A program made the translations under genes and the position numbers. Shown here one piece after another: positions 31,140 to 44,285 of a stretch of 64,000 nt of DNA. The notes under the pieces are model-generated. The model worked only from the letters and a program-made list of their open reading frames with translations, searched no databases and had not been told where the DNA came from. The DNA is from Dactylis glomerata (taxonomy: Eukaryota; Streptophyta; Magnoliopsida; Poales; Poaceae). Each line of letters begins with the position of its first letter. Position 1 is the first letter of the stretch. Location: contig QXEO01000406.1 of the NCBI GenBank assembly GCA_007115705.1, forward strand, positions 4,308,411-4,372,410, given 5' to 3'.

Positions 31140-32507
31140 GATTATGCTCATATATCTGATGCTCGAATATTATTGCTTAAACATAGAAGGTCACAAGAAG
31201 GGAAATATTTGAATGAGTTATTGATATCTCTAGAAAGTATTGCCAATGATTTGCTTGCACATTATGAAAGAACTTTTTTATTTTGCTATTGTGATCACCT
31301 TGACTTTCAATGTAGAGATCATAAGGGACATGTGATTGAATCTAATCATTCTTATAAGCATATTCCTTTAGGGATAAAAGAAGTAGAACAATATGTGATT
31401 TTTAAGGTAGCCTATGAATTAAAAGCTTTCACGCATTCAATTTATGAAACTAGTGATATGACTAATAAACATGATATTGATACCACATGTATCCTTAATT
31501 ATTGCATAGAAAACTTCATGGATAATATCTATGTTGTTGAACTAAATGAGAAGGGTACCACGAACCAATTGAGCACTAGTTTATTACATAAAGAAAGAAC
31601 GCTTGCTACCATGTTAAGTACTACTCCCTCTGATCAGAAATAAGTGTCTGTGACTTAGTACAAATTTTGTAATAAGTTAGTACAAAATCACCGACACTTA
31701 CTTCCAATCAGAGGGAGTAATACTTTGTAGGAAGAAGATGATGAAAACATAAGCATTGAAGAGGAAGTATGTGAAGAGGAGAAAGAAGAACATGTATTCC
31801 AACCTAAGCTTGGGGATGTTTTTGAACCACTCAAAAATGATAGTAACACTCGAACTCAAAACTCAATTGCCATTTATGAAAATCCATACACTTTTTCTGA
31901 GGGAATTCAAAACCATGACAACCCTTCTTATTATGATACTCCTTGACTGGCTAGTAATGCTACTTTTAAAATTATTGATGATAAGGAGTGTTGCTTAGAT
32001 ATGCTATATGATACTGCTTTAGATGATGGTCCTATGCTTATTGATAACCCTCCATGTTTACATGAGCATAAAAATTATATACTTGTTATCCATGATGATG
32101 CTCTCATTCATGAGAGTCCCATATTATTTTTGAAATCTCCTATTTACACCATCGAGGAGAAATGTGGTTATGTTGGGAAATACTTATGCGGTTTGCAATT
32201 TCCTTATGAAAAATCTTATTGCAACCATGATGCTATGATTAAAAATGATATTGGTAACTACTTTGAAAGAGCAAAGCATGATAATGAATCCCTTAATAAA
32301 TTTAATGATCCTCTTTATGTGCCAAGAATTTCCAAGTTGCATGATTCAAATAGTCCCACTATTAAAGTTTCTTCTAGTAATTGCAAATACTATGAAAGAG
32401 GAGGTGATAAGTACCCTCTTTATGCTTCTAGTAATGATATGATGTGTTCACCTACTGATAATATGCAATGGTATGCCTCTACTTGCTGTTATTTAGTCAT
32501 ATATTAA
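31140..32507 (+). pseudogene. F acidic ORF, degenerate, carrying a MITE
   Basis: The frame opens directly after an acceptor-like TTCTTCTATAG; no ATG is seen at the start. The text includes AHISDARI, KYLNELLISLESIANDLLAHYE, CYCDHLDFQCRDHKGHVIES, then after the MITE an acidic block (EEEVCEEEKEEHVF), PSYYDTP, LYDTALDDGPML and NCKYYERGG. In-frame TAG (about 31728) and TGA (about 31946) break it. YYERG also occurs in the G ORF, so the two belong to a family of ORFs of unknown function found in TGAT-type non-autonomous elements. No enzyme motif is visible. Confidence 0.6.
31624..31717 (+). mobile_element. Stowaway-like MITE (94 bp) in the F ORF
   Basis: The ends are CTCCCTCTGATCAGAAATAAG and its near-complement CTTACTTCCAATCAGAGGGAG. 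It is flanked by TA at 31622-31623 and 31718-31719. Size, TIR and TA duplication fit Tc1/mariner Stowaway. Removing it and one TA restores the F frame up to the next stop. Confidence 0.93.
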
Positions 32508-34930
32508 ATGCTAATGCATAGAAAGAAGATAGGCTTTGTTGTCACTGTTTCCATATCTTTTGGTGCTCTTTACCATGTTTTTGTTGGACTATTATTTTGA
32601 TGAGCACACCATGGGATCTCAGAATAAATGTATGGAGCACATCCCAAGGAGGAATATTATTGTTCAGAACTACAAGTGCCCTCCTGACACTTGCACATCG
32701 TAAAATAAAAAGGTATGAAGCCTAGCTATATGGCTGTAAAGAAAGCGCTTTACGGGAGGCAACCCGGTAGTATTTACTTTTTTAGTTTTGTTTTTGCTGC
32801 TATTGGAAGAGAGTAATTTCTTTTGTGTTTTCTTTTTGTTTCCCTATTGTAGCAAGAAAGTTTGTTTTAGTGTGTATACTGTAGCAAAAATGTAGTGCCA
32901 AGTTTTACCCATATTGGATGTTTTAAGATTCCAATACTTATTCAGAGTTTCTGGAATCTACGCAACACTTTTTTGTGCACGAAATTCATAAGTTTTTTTT
33001 GTAGCTCATATGGAACTGCAAAATTTACTAAATTTGCAACTTTCCATCCTCTATACGTAGAAAAATCAGCAATAATTTCTCACATGTTCAAGGGGGAGAA
33101 ATAATTAGCCAAGCTGATGCTGCTTTTATTGACAGATTCTGTCTTTTATTGTTTCGAGCTTTTGTTTGAGTTTCAAGATGATTCTTTTTGTGTATTTTGA
33201 TATTTAGTGAATGTTAGCAACTTAATATACTCTCTGGACATGTTGCACCAAATTTATTTGGGGTTTTCTTAGTAGCACACATATTATCTTTGTGCCCTCT
33301 AATGTTATCCACTCTAGGAAAGAGATAGGAAATAGTTTTGTGGTGAAGTTTTTTCACTGGGAAGGAATAATCATCGAACAAGGAGTTACCTAAGTAATGG
33401 ACAACACCATAAGCTTGGGGATTCCCCATGGCAACCCCCTGGACCTATCAACTCTTTGGTTTGCATACTATTCTTGCCTTGTTTTTTTAGCACCATTTTA
33501 CCGTTGCATAAATTGGAGCGTCTATGTCTACTTTTTAGTTTTTAGTTTGCATCTTTTGTTTTGAATAAATGGACCACCACCTGTAGGTATACTTTAAGAT
33601 ACTGGAGAAAAATAAAAGTTTTGTTTGGAAGGAAAGGGAGATAGCAATACAAGTTATGCTTATGCCCGATGCTTCATGTGCTTTGGTTGAATAGTAATTT
33701 TCTAGTCTCGCATTTAGTTCTATTTCTTATTTGCACATTGATGGTTAACTTTGAGTTACTTAGTTCATTAATGAATGTGTAGCATAATGGACAATATGCA
33801 TGATTGTGACATTATACCTTTCCAATGGCCAAGAAAAAGTAAAAAAAGAAAAACACAAGCAAAGACTTCTTGTATCCAAATACCTTGAGCCATACTTCTC
33901 CACAAAATCCCCACCATACCTACCTATATAGCAAAAATGATATTCCAAGTATAGTATTTGTGCCATATCTTTCCATTCAAAATCATACTTCTTTTTATTG
34001 TGCAATTCAAAGATCATGGGAAAGTAGCTATCTACGGTGGAGTTCATTTATGTAAGTTACACGTTTGAAAGTTTATTAGTTGGAGTTAAGTTAAACCATG
34101 CCGTCATGGAACAAGACTTTCAACATTGCACCATATTTAAGTTGTTGTCATACACCTTGGGTTATGCATGCCTTTCTGATGTGAAATTAGTGGTGGTTAT
34201 CATGCTAAAGATTCAAGTGTGCATATTATTTAGAGAAGAGCATTGGGCTGCTAACCGAAACCATGCTTAATCATGGTAGAAGTTTCAGCATGGACTTCCT
34301 CATTAGCTTTAACATGTCCTGTCATCCCAGTATGTATTGCCTTTGCAAAAAGATGAAAATCAAAGGCACTATGTATAGGTGGCATGGAGGTACCCATTTG
34401 CGAGCACTTGGTTAAAACAGTATGTACACAACAAAAATTTATGGTAATTCTAAAGTTGAGTAGCGTGTGGTGGAAGGTACTATTGACCACGGGGTATGAG
34501 ACTTGCAACTTGTAAGGGGTTAATAATGTGAACCATATTTGCTCTTCACTACCATTGACATGGGTTGCATAATTCTAAAATTTATTTTCTCTTTAGCATC
34601 AAAGCTTGGCACATATATTCCCTACTTACTTTCAGTGGCCACTTGTTCAAAAGAAAAAAAAAGAAAAAAAAGTTCCAAGCACAAGCACTTGCATGTTTAA
34701 TGTCCATAGTACATTCATTTGTTTTTGGACTTTGTCATTGATTGTTGGACATCATTGAGTTGAATTAGAAGTACCACTTGATATCTCATTTGCTTGTTGC
34801 TGTTCATTAAAGTTTGAATCATTGATCATGTGTATTACTACTTTTTATTTTCATAGAAGCAATAAACTCCAAAGTTCTAGTTTTATCACCTTCATATTCG
34901 AGGATGAGCATGGGTTAAGCTTGGGGATGT
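32508..34930 (+). other. F 3' non-coding region
   Basis: 2.4 kb, AT-rich, with no supported ORF. Near 33411 there is an AAGCTTGGGG internal copy, and at 34917-34929 the terminal polypurine-like AAGCTTGGGGATG just before the 3' LTR. Around 34240-34510 it resembles D at 26935-27280. Confidence 0.7.
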
Positions 34931-35435
34931 TGATGCATGCAAAATCATGCATGAAATCTGTAGTTTATTGATGCACATTCCAACATATTAAGATGGTATA
35001 ATAATGTTTTGCATTGATTTATGGAGATTTTCCATCGATCCCCCTTATTTTGATTATAACTCCAAAGGACAGGAAAACACCGTTTTGTGTATTTTCATGT
35101 TTCAGGAGCCTTCCCCAACTCAAATTGATTTGGGATTATTTGGGCGTTAATATTTTATCATGAGAAACTCTTGGAGCACAAGGAGTCAACGAGGGAGGCC
35201 ATGAGGCCCAAGCGGGCCCCATTCTAGACCGTGCCACCAGGTGTCGTTTGGCCCTCGAACATCCGATGTCGTCTGTCTTCATTTTAGATTGATCGGCTTG
35301 ACCTAAAAATGCCTATATAAAGACCCCCCCCCCCCAAGGTGTTCCCTTGAGAGAGGCGGTGGAGAAACACGAAAGAGAGAAATAGAGGTTGTTCCAGCAA
35401 AGATTGGAGGAGGAAATACTACCGGAGTCGCCCCC
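34931..35435 (+). repeat. F 3' LTR, truncated by H
   Basis: Begins TGATGCATGCAAAATCATGC. TATATAAA at 35314-35321 is followed by a run of 12 C (35324-35335). H starts at 35436. Confidence 0.8.
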
Positions 35436-38400
35436 TGTAACAACCCACTTTTATAAACCTAGAAAAATTTGGTAAATTTGGGGTGTGTAATTTTTGGAGC
35501 TAGCAAAAACTTTATATTTATGGTTGCATGACTACTCTAATTATGTCTTTGTCTCACTTCTTGCTGGTTGTCCATGCATTGTGGTGACCTCTAGATTTGT
35601 ACTCAGATTAATCTTGTTTTGGACATCACATTGACCTTGTGGTCTTTTGCACCACTAAAACCTTTCCACCTAAAATTTTTGCCCAACCCCTTTTAAGTGT
35701 GTATAGCATTTTTTTTCTAAATCCACCTCTTCCTCATCTTTGATCTTTCTCAATTTTTGTCCAAACACTCACCCTCCATTTTTTGCCAAATTTCTCCATG
35801 CGAATAATTCTTATTCATATAAATCCCATCTTGAGTTCCCTTAAATCCTAAATATAATTTCTTTCACCATCTAAACCTATCCATCTCTGAAACATATTCT
35901 CTCTCTCTCTTTTAAATACTCACATCTTTGGCTGCCATTTTCGATTTGGATAATCCTTATTCAAATTACACATCATGTTGAGCCATCCTTGTTTCTTAAA
36001 ATTTTCCTTTGAACGCCTTAGCCATTCTCATCCTTGCAAACCATAGTCTACCTATCTCCCTCTATTTTACTAATCGCCTTTGAACCATTCAAAGTTGTGT
36101 TGTGGCAAAAATTTGAAGTTTAAATTCTTTTTTTTGAACTTGCATCGTTTGGTTCTCCCTCTTGAGGCCCATCCCACACACCGCACCTCACCTCGCCCAC
36201 CTACCTTGCCCGAACACACAACCAGGAGGGAGAACATGCACGTTATCCCTTGATCCCATTTCAGAGAATCGAACGAACAAAGTCTATCGACCGGGCCTGA
36301 CCACCTCAGTCCTAGCGCATGCCCTAACCCTCTCTGCTGACGTCCGCCCTCTTACGTCAGCCCTCGCCACCGCCCATATGTTAGCCCTCGCTCATGGATT
36401 GGTTGAGCTCGTCGCCCACCGTACTAGCCCGAGCCCTCCCTCGCTATAAAACCCCACCCCCGGCCTCTCCCACTCCTCACACCACTCCTCACTCCTCTAC
36501 TCTCCCTCCCTTAGAATCTATGGTGCATCCCTTCCCTCTCTCTCGCAGGAGAGTGCGAGAGCGAGCTCGCGGTCACCGCAAGGTGACAGGCAAGGTTGAG
36601 TCGACCCTAGCCTCTCCTAGCCTCCATTTTCGTCCCTGTGAAATCCCCTTCATCCTCTGGTTCTAAAATACTTTTCCATTACCTAGAACCACCGGTCGCT
36701 GCCGGCGACGAGGACCACCTGGGAGAGAAACATCCAGAGGAGAGTCACCCAAGACAATGCCTGGCGGAGTTTCTGCGCGATCTAGACACGCCCTTGCACC
36801 GCCCCCTACTCGCCGCAACCCTGCCGACCCTCACCGACCCTCCCCGACGCCCACGGAACACTCCCAGTTAGCCCCTGTCAAACCCTAGTCGTCCACTCCT
36901 ATTTTTTGTTAGAGATTCTCGTGCATGCATTCAGATGGAGAAGACGAGCAGGAGCCGTCCGATCCGCTTTAATCTAGCGGTCAGGATAGACCGATACCCC
37001 TTCGATTTAAGTCAGGCGCCGACATGTGGGCCCCGACTGTTAGTCCCTTTTTTTCTCTCCCGCCCGTGCCAGGATGCACTGCTGGGCCGGCCCATGCTGC
37101 CCCATTAGGCCCAGCCAGTTTTCAGTCCGCCCTTTTTCAGAAGATTTGCTTTAGTTTTTGTTTAAAAACCTGCAACTTCAAATTTGAATAGCTTCAAAAC
37201 TATAAATCCAAATAGATTGAAACCTGCACCAGTAATTTTCAAATTTCATTCCCTATCTCATAGAACTAGCACCATTTGCAGTTGGTCTATTTTTGTTTTC
37301 GTGATAATTAAATTGTGGTGCGTAGTTTTATGCAATACCTGCTCTTTTATTTGAAATCTGAATTGTCCAAATGCTTGCCAAATTTATTTAAATAATAAAA
37401 ACTATTTGGAACAAGTTGCAGTAGAATAATAATGACCCTAGATTTCTTGTACCACTGGTCCCATGCCCTTTGCTTTTTTCTAGAATTATTAGTGATTTAT
37501 TGATGTCCTATGCATTGTTTGACTTTAAAAATCAGTTTGAAGTTTATTAAGAGAACTTTTTATATTTGGAAATTGTTGATGTTGTCACTCTACTAGTAGC
37601 TTATTAATGGTAGTATCAACATTTATGGTTTCCTTCATTTCCATAGGATAATAATTTGTTTTCACTCAATTTGGTAGCCCGCATAATTACTTGTTAATGT
37701 TTGAAACCCTAAAACTTTGACAAACTTTTGCAGCAACTTAGTAGTAACAGATTAGTTATCTGAACTTGTTGAGTGTTTTTTCTCGAATTGCTTGTTGTGG
37801 TGTGTTGGTTTGGTGTGTGTGCTTGTATGTTGATTTTGTTCCTTGCTTTTCTTTTCACGATGCTAAACCCGACCGTTGACAAGTTTGGTGAAGAAGAAGA
37901 CTTTGAAGAATTCAAAGAGGATTAGGGACAAGCCACCCAAGGCAAGCCATCTAAACTTGTTGCATATCTTTTTCCTAGTTTTACTTATGCTTGTTTTCAA
38001 AGATTGTTTATGCAAGATGCATTGTTTTTAATTGCTATTACCCCTTTATAGCAATTTGTTGGCGACTTGGCTCCACAAGTCACTTGTTATCATCCATTTG
38101 GATGACACCCCCCCCCCCCCCCCCTCGACACCTGCTTATCCCTTGGTTTTAGTGGCTTGATGGTTAGCATCGTGCCTTCTCTTGTAGCCTTGTTTAGTGG
38201 AGCAAAAACTCTAGGTTGGGACACTCAAAAATTATTAGAAAATGAGTTTGAAAACCTTGGGAAGGTTTGACCTTGCCCAAGTGTAAGTTTTTAGAAAGGG
38301 AAGTTTTTCTAAAACAAAGGTGTTTATGGAAAGGAAATAGTGGGAGAAGTTTTGAAAGGAAAAATGGGCATTGGTGCCTAAGTATTCACCCATACCGATT

Positions 38401-39560
38401 AACCTGTGCAACCACATTACCCTGAAATGGGACAAGGCTTAACCCGTAGTTTGTTAGCTTTAGCATGGGAGGCCTCACAACTATATAAAGGGTCTCTGGA
38501 CCCTATAATCTGGATAGCTACAATAGAAGAGGGCAATAGTATAGTGGGAGGCACTTCAGCTGACCCGCCTAGAAGACACAATGGGTCTCCTGCCATGGCA
38601 CCGGGGTTGCTCTCAATGAGGATGGAAGGGGGTAGACTGTCGGGGTTTGCCGGGGAGAAACAACTCTATTGGGTAGGTCCCTATGCTAAGGTAGGAAAGC
38701 GAAAGGTTTTGTTTGATTATCCGAACCTCGCATACTTTGTGTATGATGATCCGTGGTTGATCACGACAGATGTATCGAATCTTGTGGGTAAAGTGTACAA
38801 CCTCTACAGGGTGTAAATCTATTCAAATAGCCGAGACCGCGGTCATGGACAGTTGGGATGGCCGTTGCTTAGCACTAATGAGTTTTGTTTTATCAAAGGT
38901 TTTCAAAAAGGAAATGAGGAAGTGGGATTCGGAGTACTCATCTGGTACTACCGTCAAAATTGAGGACGTTTTGGAGGAACAACAAATTGGGTTAACCCAT
39001 CCTAGTGGTTTTCTAAGCTAAAAACTTGTTTTACAAATGTTTTTAATAAAGATATAGAGATGCTATATCGACATGAGAAACTTTATTTAAAATAAAATAA
39101 GCCTTAGAATAGAGCCACCCCTTGATACAGCCATATTAGCATATTCTTGCATACTTCTCATCTTAGGTGGTTTGCAAGTACAATTCCAAATGTACTCACG
39201 GCTTTATCCCTGGCTATTAACTTGGTCAGACTTTGATGGCTATGAAGAAGAGGAAGGATGCGACGACGACTTCGCGAACTAGGCCGTTCTCCCAGTCTGC
39301 TTCCTGTAGGGTTTAAGGCATGACTTGGGCCCGATGATGTTGATGAATTTATCCGTTGCTTTGTTATGTTGAACTTTGCCTGCGAGGCACTATTGTAAGA
39401 CTTCACCCTGTGGCCTTTGTTGTAAGACTTGTTTAAATTCGGTTGTATGGATGTTGTAATCTGATTACCAGTTCGGTTATGTTGTTCACGACATATTGAT
39501 CATGGGATCGTGAATGAATGCATAACGGGTGTTTTGGACAGCTAGTCCGGGGCTCCCACA
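35436..39560 (+). repeat. H 5' LTR (about 4125 bp)
   Basis: TGTAACAACCCAC to GGGGCTCCCACA, followed by a tRNA-Met primer site. Only one copy is in view, so the left boundary rests on the TG start and the end of F homology. It holds a TATA box (36444-36451), an 18-C run (38108-38125) and several chance ORFs. Confidence 0.75.
36444..36451 (+). promoter_or_regulatory. TATA box of H LTR
   Basis: CTATAAAA flanked by C-rich DNA, about 1 kb into the LTR. Confidence 0.6.
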
Positions 39561-39564
39561 GAGC

Positions 39565-39577
39565 TGGTATCAGAGCC
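39565..39577 (+). promoter_or_regulatory. H primer binding site (tRNA-iMet)
   Basis: TGGTATCAGAGCC, the canonical initiator-Met primer site, four bases after the LTR. Confidence 0.92.
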
Positions 39578-39617
39578 ATCCTGACTATAGGAGACCTTAG
39601 TTAGCATGGTCGTTAGT

Positions 39618-42600
39618 TGTCACATCCCAAAAAAAAAATTGGAATGTGAAAATAAATAAATAGGAACCATGTATGTTTGAATTGATCGAATTTTCACAAA
39701 GAATTAAAACTTTTGTTTTAAAAGACTTTATTAGGAAAACCACTTCAAACCTTTTATTATTCCTTGAAGAACTTATTTGAGAAAATGAAAGATTTCAAAA
39801 ATGTTATTTTCCTTCTTTTATTCAAACTTATGCAAGCTTGCTCGCAGAGAAATGGATTACAAAAGTATTTATAAAGATTGTTTTGCAAACCTAAGATTGG
39901 GTGTGAATCTCAATTATTAATTTCATAAAATACTATTCTCCTATTTTCAAAAAAACAAGATTCAATAGAAACCCCAAATTCTATTTCTTTTATACAAGCA
40001 AAACTATTTGGCTTATTTAAGGTTTATCAAGGGAAATCATGTTTTGTTTGAAAACTAGTTAATTACTGGTTTAGAACATTGCTGAGAATTTTAGAAAATT
40101 CTTTGAAGTGGTTTGAGTTGATTTGAAGTTATTTTGCAAAAGATATAAAGAAAACAGAAAAAGAAAAAAAAAGAAACAAAAAGGAAAAAAAAAATATAAA
40201 AGGCCACGGGACCGAATCTGGCCCAGGCCAGGATCCGGCCCACGGCCACCCGGAGACCTTACCGAAAGGGTACGCCGGCACCTTCTCCCCCTCGCTGACG
40301 ACCCTGGCCCACCTGTCATCACCTCCATCGGGCCAGGGAGTCCTTCCCCTGCACGTCTGCGCCGGCCGCCGTCCGATCTCTCCCCCGCTCTGCAAACCCT
40401 ACCTCCTCCCGCACGAAAGCCTCCCCTATAAAGCCCCAGGCCCCCTCATCCGCCTCCTCTTTTCTCTCCCTCGCTCGCCGTTAGACTGTGACGGAATTGC
40501 TCGACGGATCTCTGCCGACCCGCCGCCGTCCTGCTCGAAATCCGACGCCGCTGGTGACCCTAGCTCCCTCTCCTCACCTCTATCCTCTCCACCTTGACAC
40601 GACGCACCTCCCTGACCACCTTGTTCCATCTAATTCGCAGGGGATCGACGCAAACGTCCATAGGCCGAAGCTCACCGCCGCCAGGACCACTCCAGCCGCC
40701 TCCCTCTCCTTCATCTGGACGCGATCGAGCACGCCATCACCACCATCGGGTTCCCCTCGTCGTTTAGAACGCCGTCGTCCTCTCCCTCGCCTCGGGACAC
40801 CATCGGAGCATCGCCGGAGTAAGCCGTCTGGCCGCATCGCCGGCGACCTCGACGGAAACCTAGACCACCCCGGTGAGTTTCCTCCCCTTTTTATCGTAGC
40901 CATCAGATCTTGATCTAAGGCCCCAGAACAGATCACTTAAGCCAAGGGGTACCAGCAGATCTAATCCGTCCAGATCTAATTTAATCCTACGGCTCACATC
41001 GCCGATCCGCACGAACCGGTACGCACCAGTAATAACACGCCACGTGTCGGCTCTAGATTTAAAACAATTTCGAATTAGAATTTCAGATCTGATTTTAGTT
41101 GAATCTTGTAAAAATCATATCTTTTGTTCTGTAGATTCAAAAATTACAAATAATATGTCCCTGGATTCCTAAAAATGTGTAGAACACTAATCTGTAATAA
41201 AATTGTCTCCCCAACTATTCGAAAACATTCAAATTTAAATATGAGAGTTTGAGTGTTTTTGAGATAGTTCAAAATCTACAAATCCTTTTCAGTTGATTCT
41301 TTTTGCAATAGAATCATATTGTCATCCTCTATCCAGTATAACTACTGTAGAAATTGTTTTAACCAATTTTATCAAGTATTCAAATTCAAATGGTGATTTG
41401 AGTATTTTCTATCTAGAATTAATTCTAGAATTATTTTAGGTATAATTCTCTTTGCAAAATTGATTATCTATACTTCACCCACGTTTTTTACACCTTTCCA
41501 AGAGTCAGCTCCTTTAGCTCAATCTTTTGCAAAATATAGTGGTGTTATATGAGCACCTTGCAAGTACCCAATTACCTATCGTGCACCTTGTGCTATTTGA
41601 CCTGGTTCCACCATGCAAAGGTGTGAATAATCCTAAGTCCTAATGACCACGTAAAACCTACCACGACTTAGTAAAAATCTTCTCCCTATTCTTGCCAAGT
41701 ACAAAACCTAATCAATTCCCTCTTACCCCAAAATTCTTCTAAAGTACTTTACCCCTCCAACACCACGGCGTAGAAGTTTTCCCATATCAAGACCGTGAAG
41801 AAGACAAAGGTTGAAGGCAAGACAAGGAGTTGAAGAGAAGAAGAGTTGAAGGCAAAACAAGAAGAAAGAGAAGACAAGGAGTTGACGACCAGAAGATCAA
41901 GAGAAGAAAGACCAAGTCAAGAAGATGATAGAGTTAGACCTCCTGACTTAGAATTTATCCAACTTCTCAACCCAAGTCTACGTTTTCCCTTGAAACTATT
42001 TTTGCTAAGTGTTTGACACTTCTTAAACAAAAGTAGAAAACCCCCAATCAATCGTTAAGACCTTGACTTAGCCAATCTCTCTATCCATATCAAGTCAACT
42101 TCATGCCCAACTTTTAGCCCAAATATCACTAAGACAAATAAAGACTAAGTCAAAAACAAATAGACACTTTTATTGTCTTGTTTGATTGAATGATGTGTTT
42201 ATGTTGTGTTCCTTTTCTATCTTATAGTTGTACGGAGAGCTACGTGTGTTGATTAAGAGAAGTACAACCTTCAGAAATTTCTAAGGCAAGTGTCACTACT
42301 TGTTCATATAATTCCCAATGTTTTACTATGCATGTAGTGTTTCTTTTCTTTTAAAGTATGCATGTGTAGATAGTTGTGCTTGCTATCTCCTATTTAGGAT
42401 ATCCCTGATTACCCTGTTAGAAGAAACACCGTAAGTGTAGATTGCTTAGTTGTGCTATAGAATTCGTGGTTGGGATTCCACATGTTCTTTTATTAAGTTT
42501 GAAAACTATGCTTTGCAAAAACTAAGAAAACAACTAAGTTAATGAAACACCTGGGTGGAAATTGGTAAGATGGATTTATGTTGAGTGGTTACACCGGAGT

Positions 42601-43618
42601 CATCTCTATGGCGGCCGTGTGTATCTCACTTGTGGACGGCCACCCAGGAACAAAGAGATTGGAGACGTTCAAGTCGTGAAGCTTCCAGTGCAACCACGAG
42701 TCATATGGGCTCTGTCTTGACCAACTAAGTTGTGAGAACTCAGCCAGACGGACAGAGGGTGGTAGTGATTTGTAGGATGGAGCGCGTCCGGGTTGGTCTG
42801 AGGGATTGCTTCTGAAAAGTCTCGTCTTAGTCTTCACTTGGCCATTTGAGCAAAATGAGCATCATGGCAAAAGAGGTTGACTGAGTCTTGTGGGAAAAGT
42901 GCACCACCTCTGCAGAGGGTTAAAACTAAGTACTTAGCCGTGTCCCCGGTTACGGACAATTTTGAGCGACATGAATTGGAGCTGTTCAAGGATCTTCTCA
43001 TCCCAACTTCTTTAAATTAAAACTTGAGTGGTTAACAAGGGATTGTTGTGTGATCATAGTTATGTACACCTGGTGGATTCCTGTGTGTGCATAATTAACT
43101 AGGAGCACCTGGTGGATTCTAGTGTGTCCAATAGTGCTTTAAAAGAAAATGAGATCCTTTGAAAAGTAGGATAAATAATTGCTTTTCTGCAAGCTCAGCC
43201 TGAAGATCCACTTAGCCAAATATTCACTTAAGTGTTAGGTTCCAACTGTGTCCACCAAAAGTGACATCTTGCCAATACAATTCAAATGTATTGACCCTTT
43301 GTGGCTGCAACGTTTCATGTTGCAGGTTTTTGACGATAAGAAAGGTACGACAGGGTTACGAGTCTATCCGCAGCATGTTCGCCTGTGGCACATGAAGAAG
43401 AAGGACTCCATGCAATTTATGTATTCGTTGTAAACTCTGAAAGCTCTATGTTATGAGCACTGTAAAGATATTTGTGTATTTTGCTGGATCATGCGATGTA
43501 ATAAAATGACCTTTGTATTCTTGATATTACATCTTAAACTGTGTGTGCTAGCGTTTGATCCAGGGACTAGCACTGAAAAGCACAGGGATCGTCATCTTTA
43601 AAAGGTGAGGTCACTACA
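39618..43618 (+). repeat. I 5' LTR (4001 bp)
   Basis: TGTCACATCCC to GAGGTCACTACA. The TATA box is CTATAAAG at 40426-40433. A GC-rich transcribed leader follows (about 40450-40900) with possible splice sites: acceptor-like TTCGCAG at about 40640 and donor-like GGTGAGTTT at about 40870. Confidence 0.95.
40426..40433 (+). promoter_or_regulatory. TATA box of I 5' LTR
   Basis: CTATAAAG before a C/T-rich initiator region. The same sequence occurs in the 3' LTR near 46893. Confidence 0.65.
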
Positions 43619-43620
43619 GA

Positions 43621-43632
43621 TGGTATCAGAGC
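43621..43632 (+). promoter_or_regulatory. I primer binding site (tRNA-iMet)
   Basis: TGGTATCAGAGC, two bases after the LTR. Confidence 0.92.
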
Positions 43633-44285
43633 AAAGTGTTGCCCTTAGGTTCGTGACCCTAGGATTGGACAATAATCCCTTAGAAATATAGGAGTTGTTT
43701 TTTTTCTATTTCTAAGTTGAAAAATATACATTACCTCGTAAACTCTTTCCTTAATCATTTTTGTCTCTACTTCTCTTCATTTCAACTCAAAGACGAAGAG
43801 CTTCAACTGCAACACCCCAAAGGACTCCAAGATCCAACCACCTCAAGGGAAGCAAATTGAAGAAGTCTAGAAGAAGAAATTCTAAGCATCAATAGTTTTA
43901 GGACTTTGAAATTCTTATGAAGGATCTTGATAGCAATTAGGACCAATGAATTATTTAGCAAAGATGAACTACTCAGAGAGAAGGGCCTCAAAGAAGAAAA
44001 GGAAGATACTACTGCGCTGAAGGAACCAAGAAGTTTTAGTTGGACCTCCATTTAAAAAATTTAATAAGCGACAACGTTGTAATAAATTTTTATGATCATA
44101 CTAACTTGTGGAATGATCGTACCTATCGTTTGTATTAAAAAAACATGTTGCTTGATGTTGAATGTTTATTGATTGTAAGGTGATTTGCCTTGAATCGTTG
44201 CTAACTGGTAGGAACTTTCTTTATAATTTTCCACTCTATTCTTCTCTATGTTGAAAACCTAAACCCTACCCAAAAACTTTAACAG
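43633..44285 (+). other. I leader, non-coding
   Basis: No ORF. It ends in TTTAACAG directly before the ATG, which looks like a splice acceptor. Confidence 0.6.

Larger units (their letters stand above)
29586..35435 (+). mobile_element. Element F: old non-autonomous LTR retrotransposon
   Basis: It comprises the remainder of the 5' LTR (29586-30902, the first part lying beyond D), a decayed tRNA-Asp primer site, one degenerate ORF holding a MITE, a long 3' non-coding region and a 3' LTR cut by H. The roughly 80 bp visible in both LTRs differ by well over 10%, so F is the oldest layer seen. No RT or integrase is found. Confidence 0.8.

Noticed and set aside
30000..35000. CRISPR array, rRNA, satellite or host gene
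   Set aside because: No regular repeat-spacer pattern, rRNA motif, tandem satellite or exon-like host protein was found anywhere in the window.
38108..38125. Run of 18 C in the H LTR, and 12 C at 35324-35335 in F
   Set aside because: Low-complexity slippage tracts with no further structure, and possibly uncertain in length from sequencing.
38406..38816. 136-codon ORF in the H LTR
   Set aside because: No recognised motif, sits in an LTR, and no second copy is available to test conservation.
40488..40913. ORF in the GC-rich leader of the I LTR
   Set aside because: Pro/Arg/Ser-rich translation of leader DNA. The 3' LTR copy has frame changes, so it is not supported as a gene.
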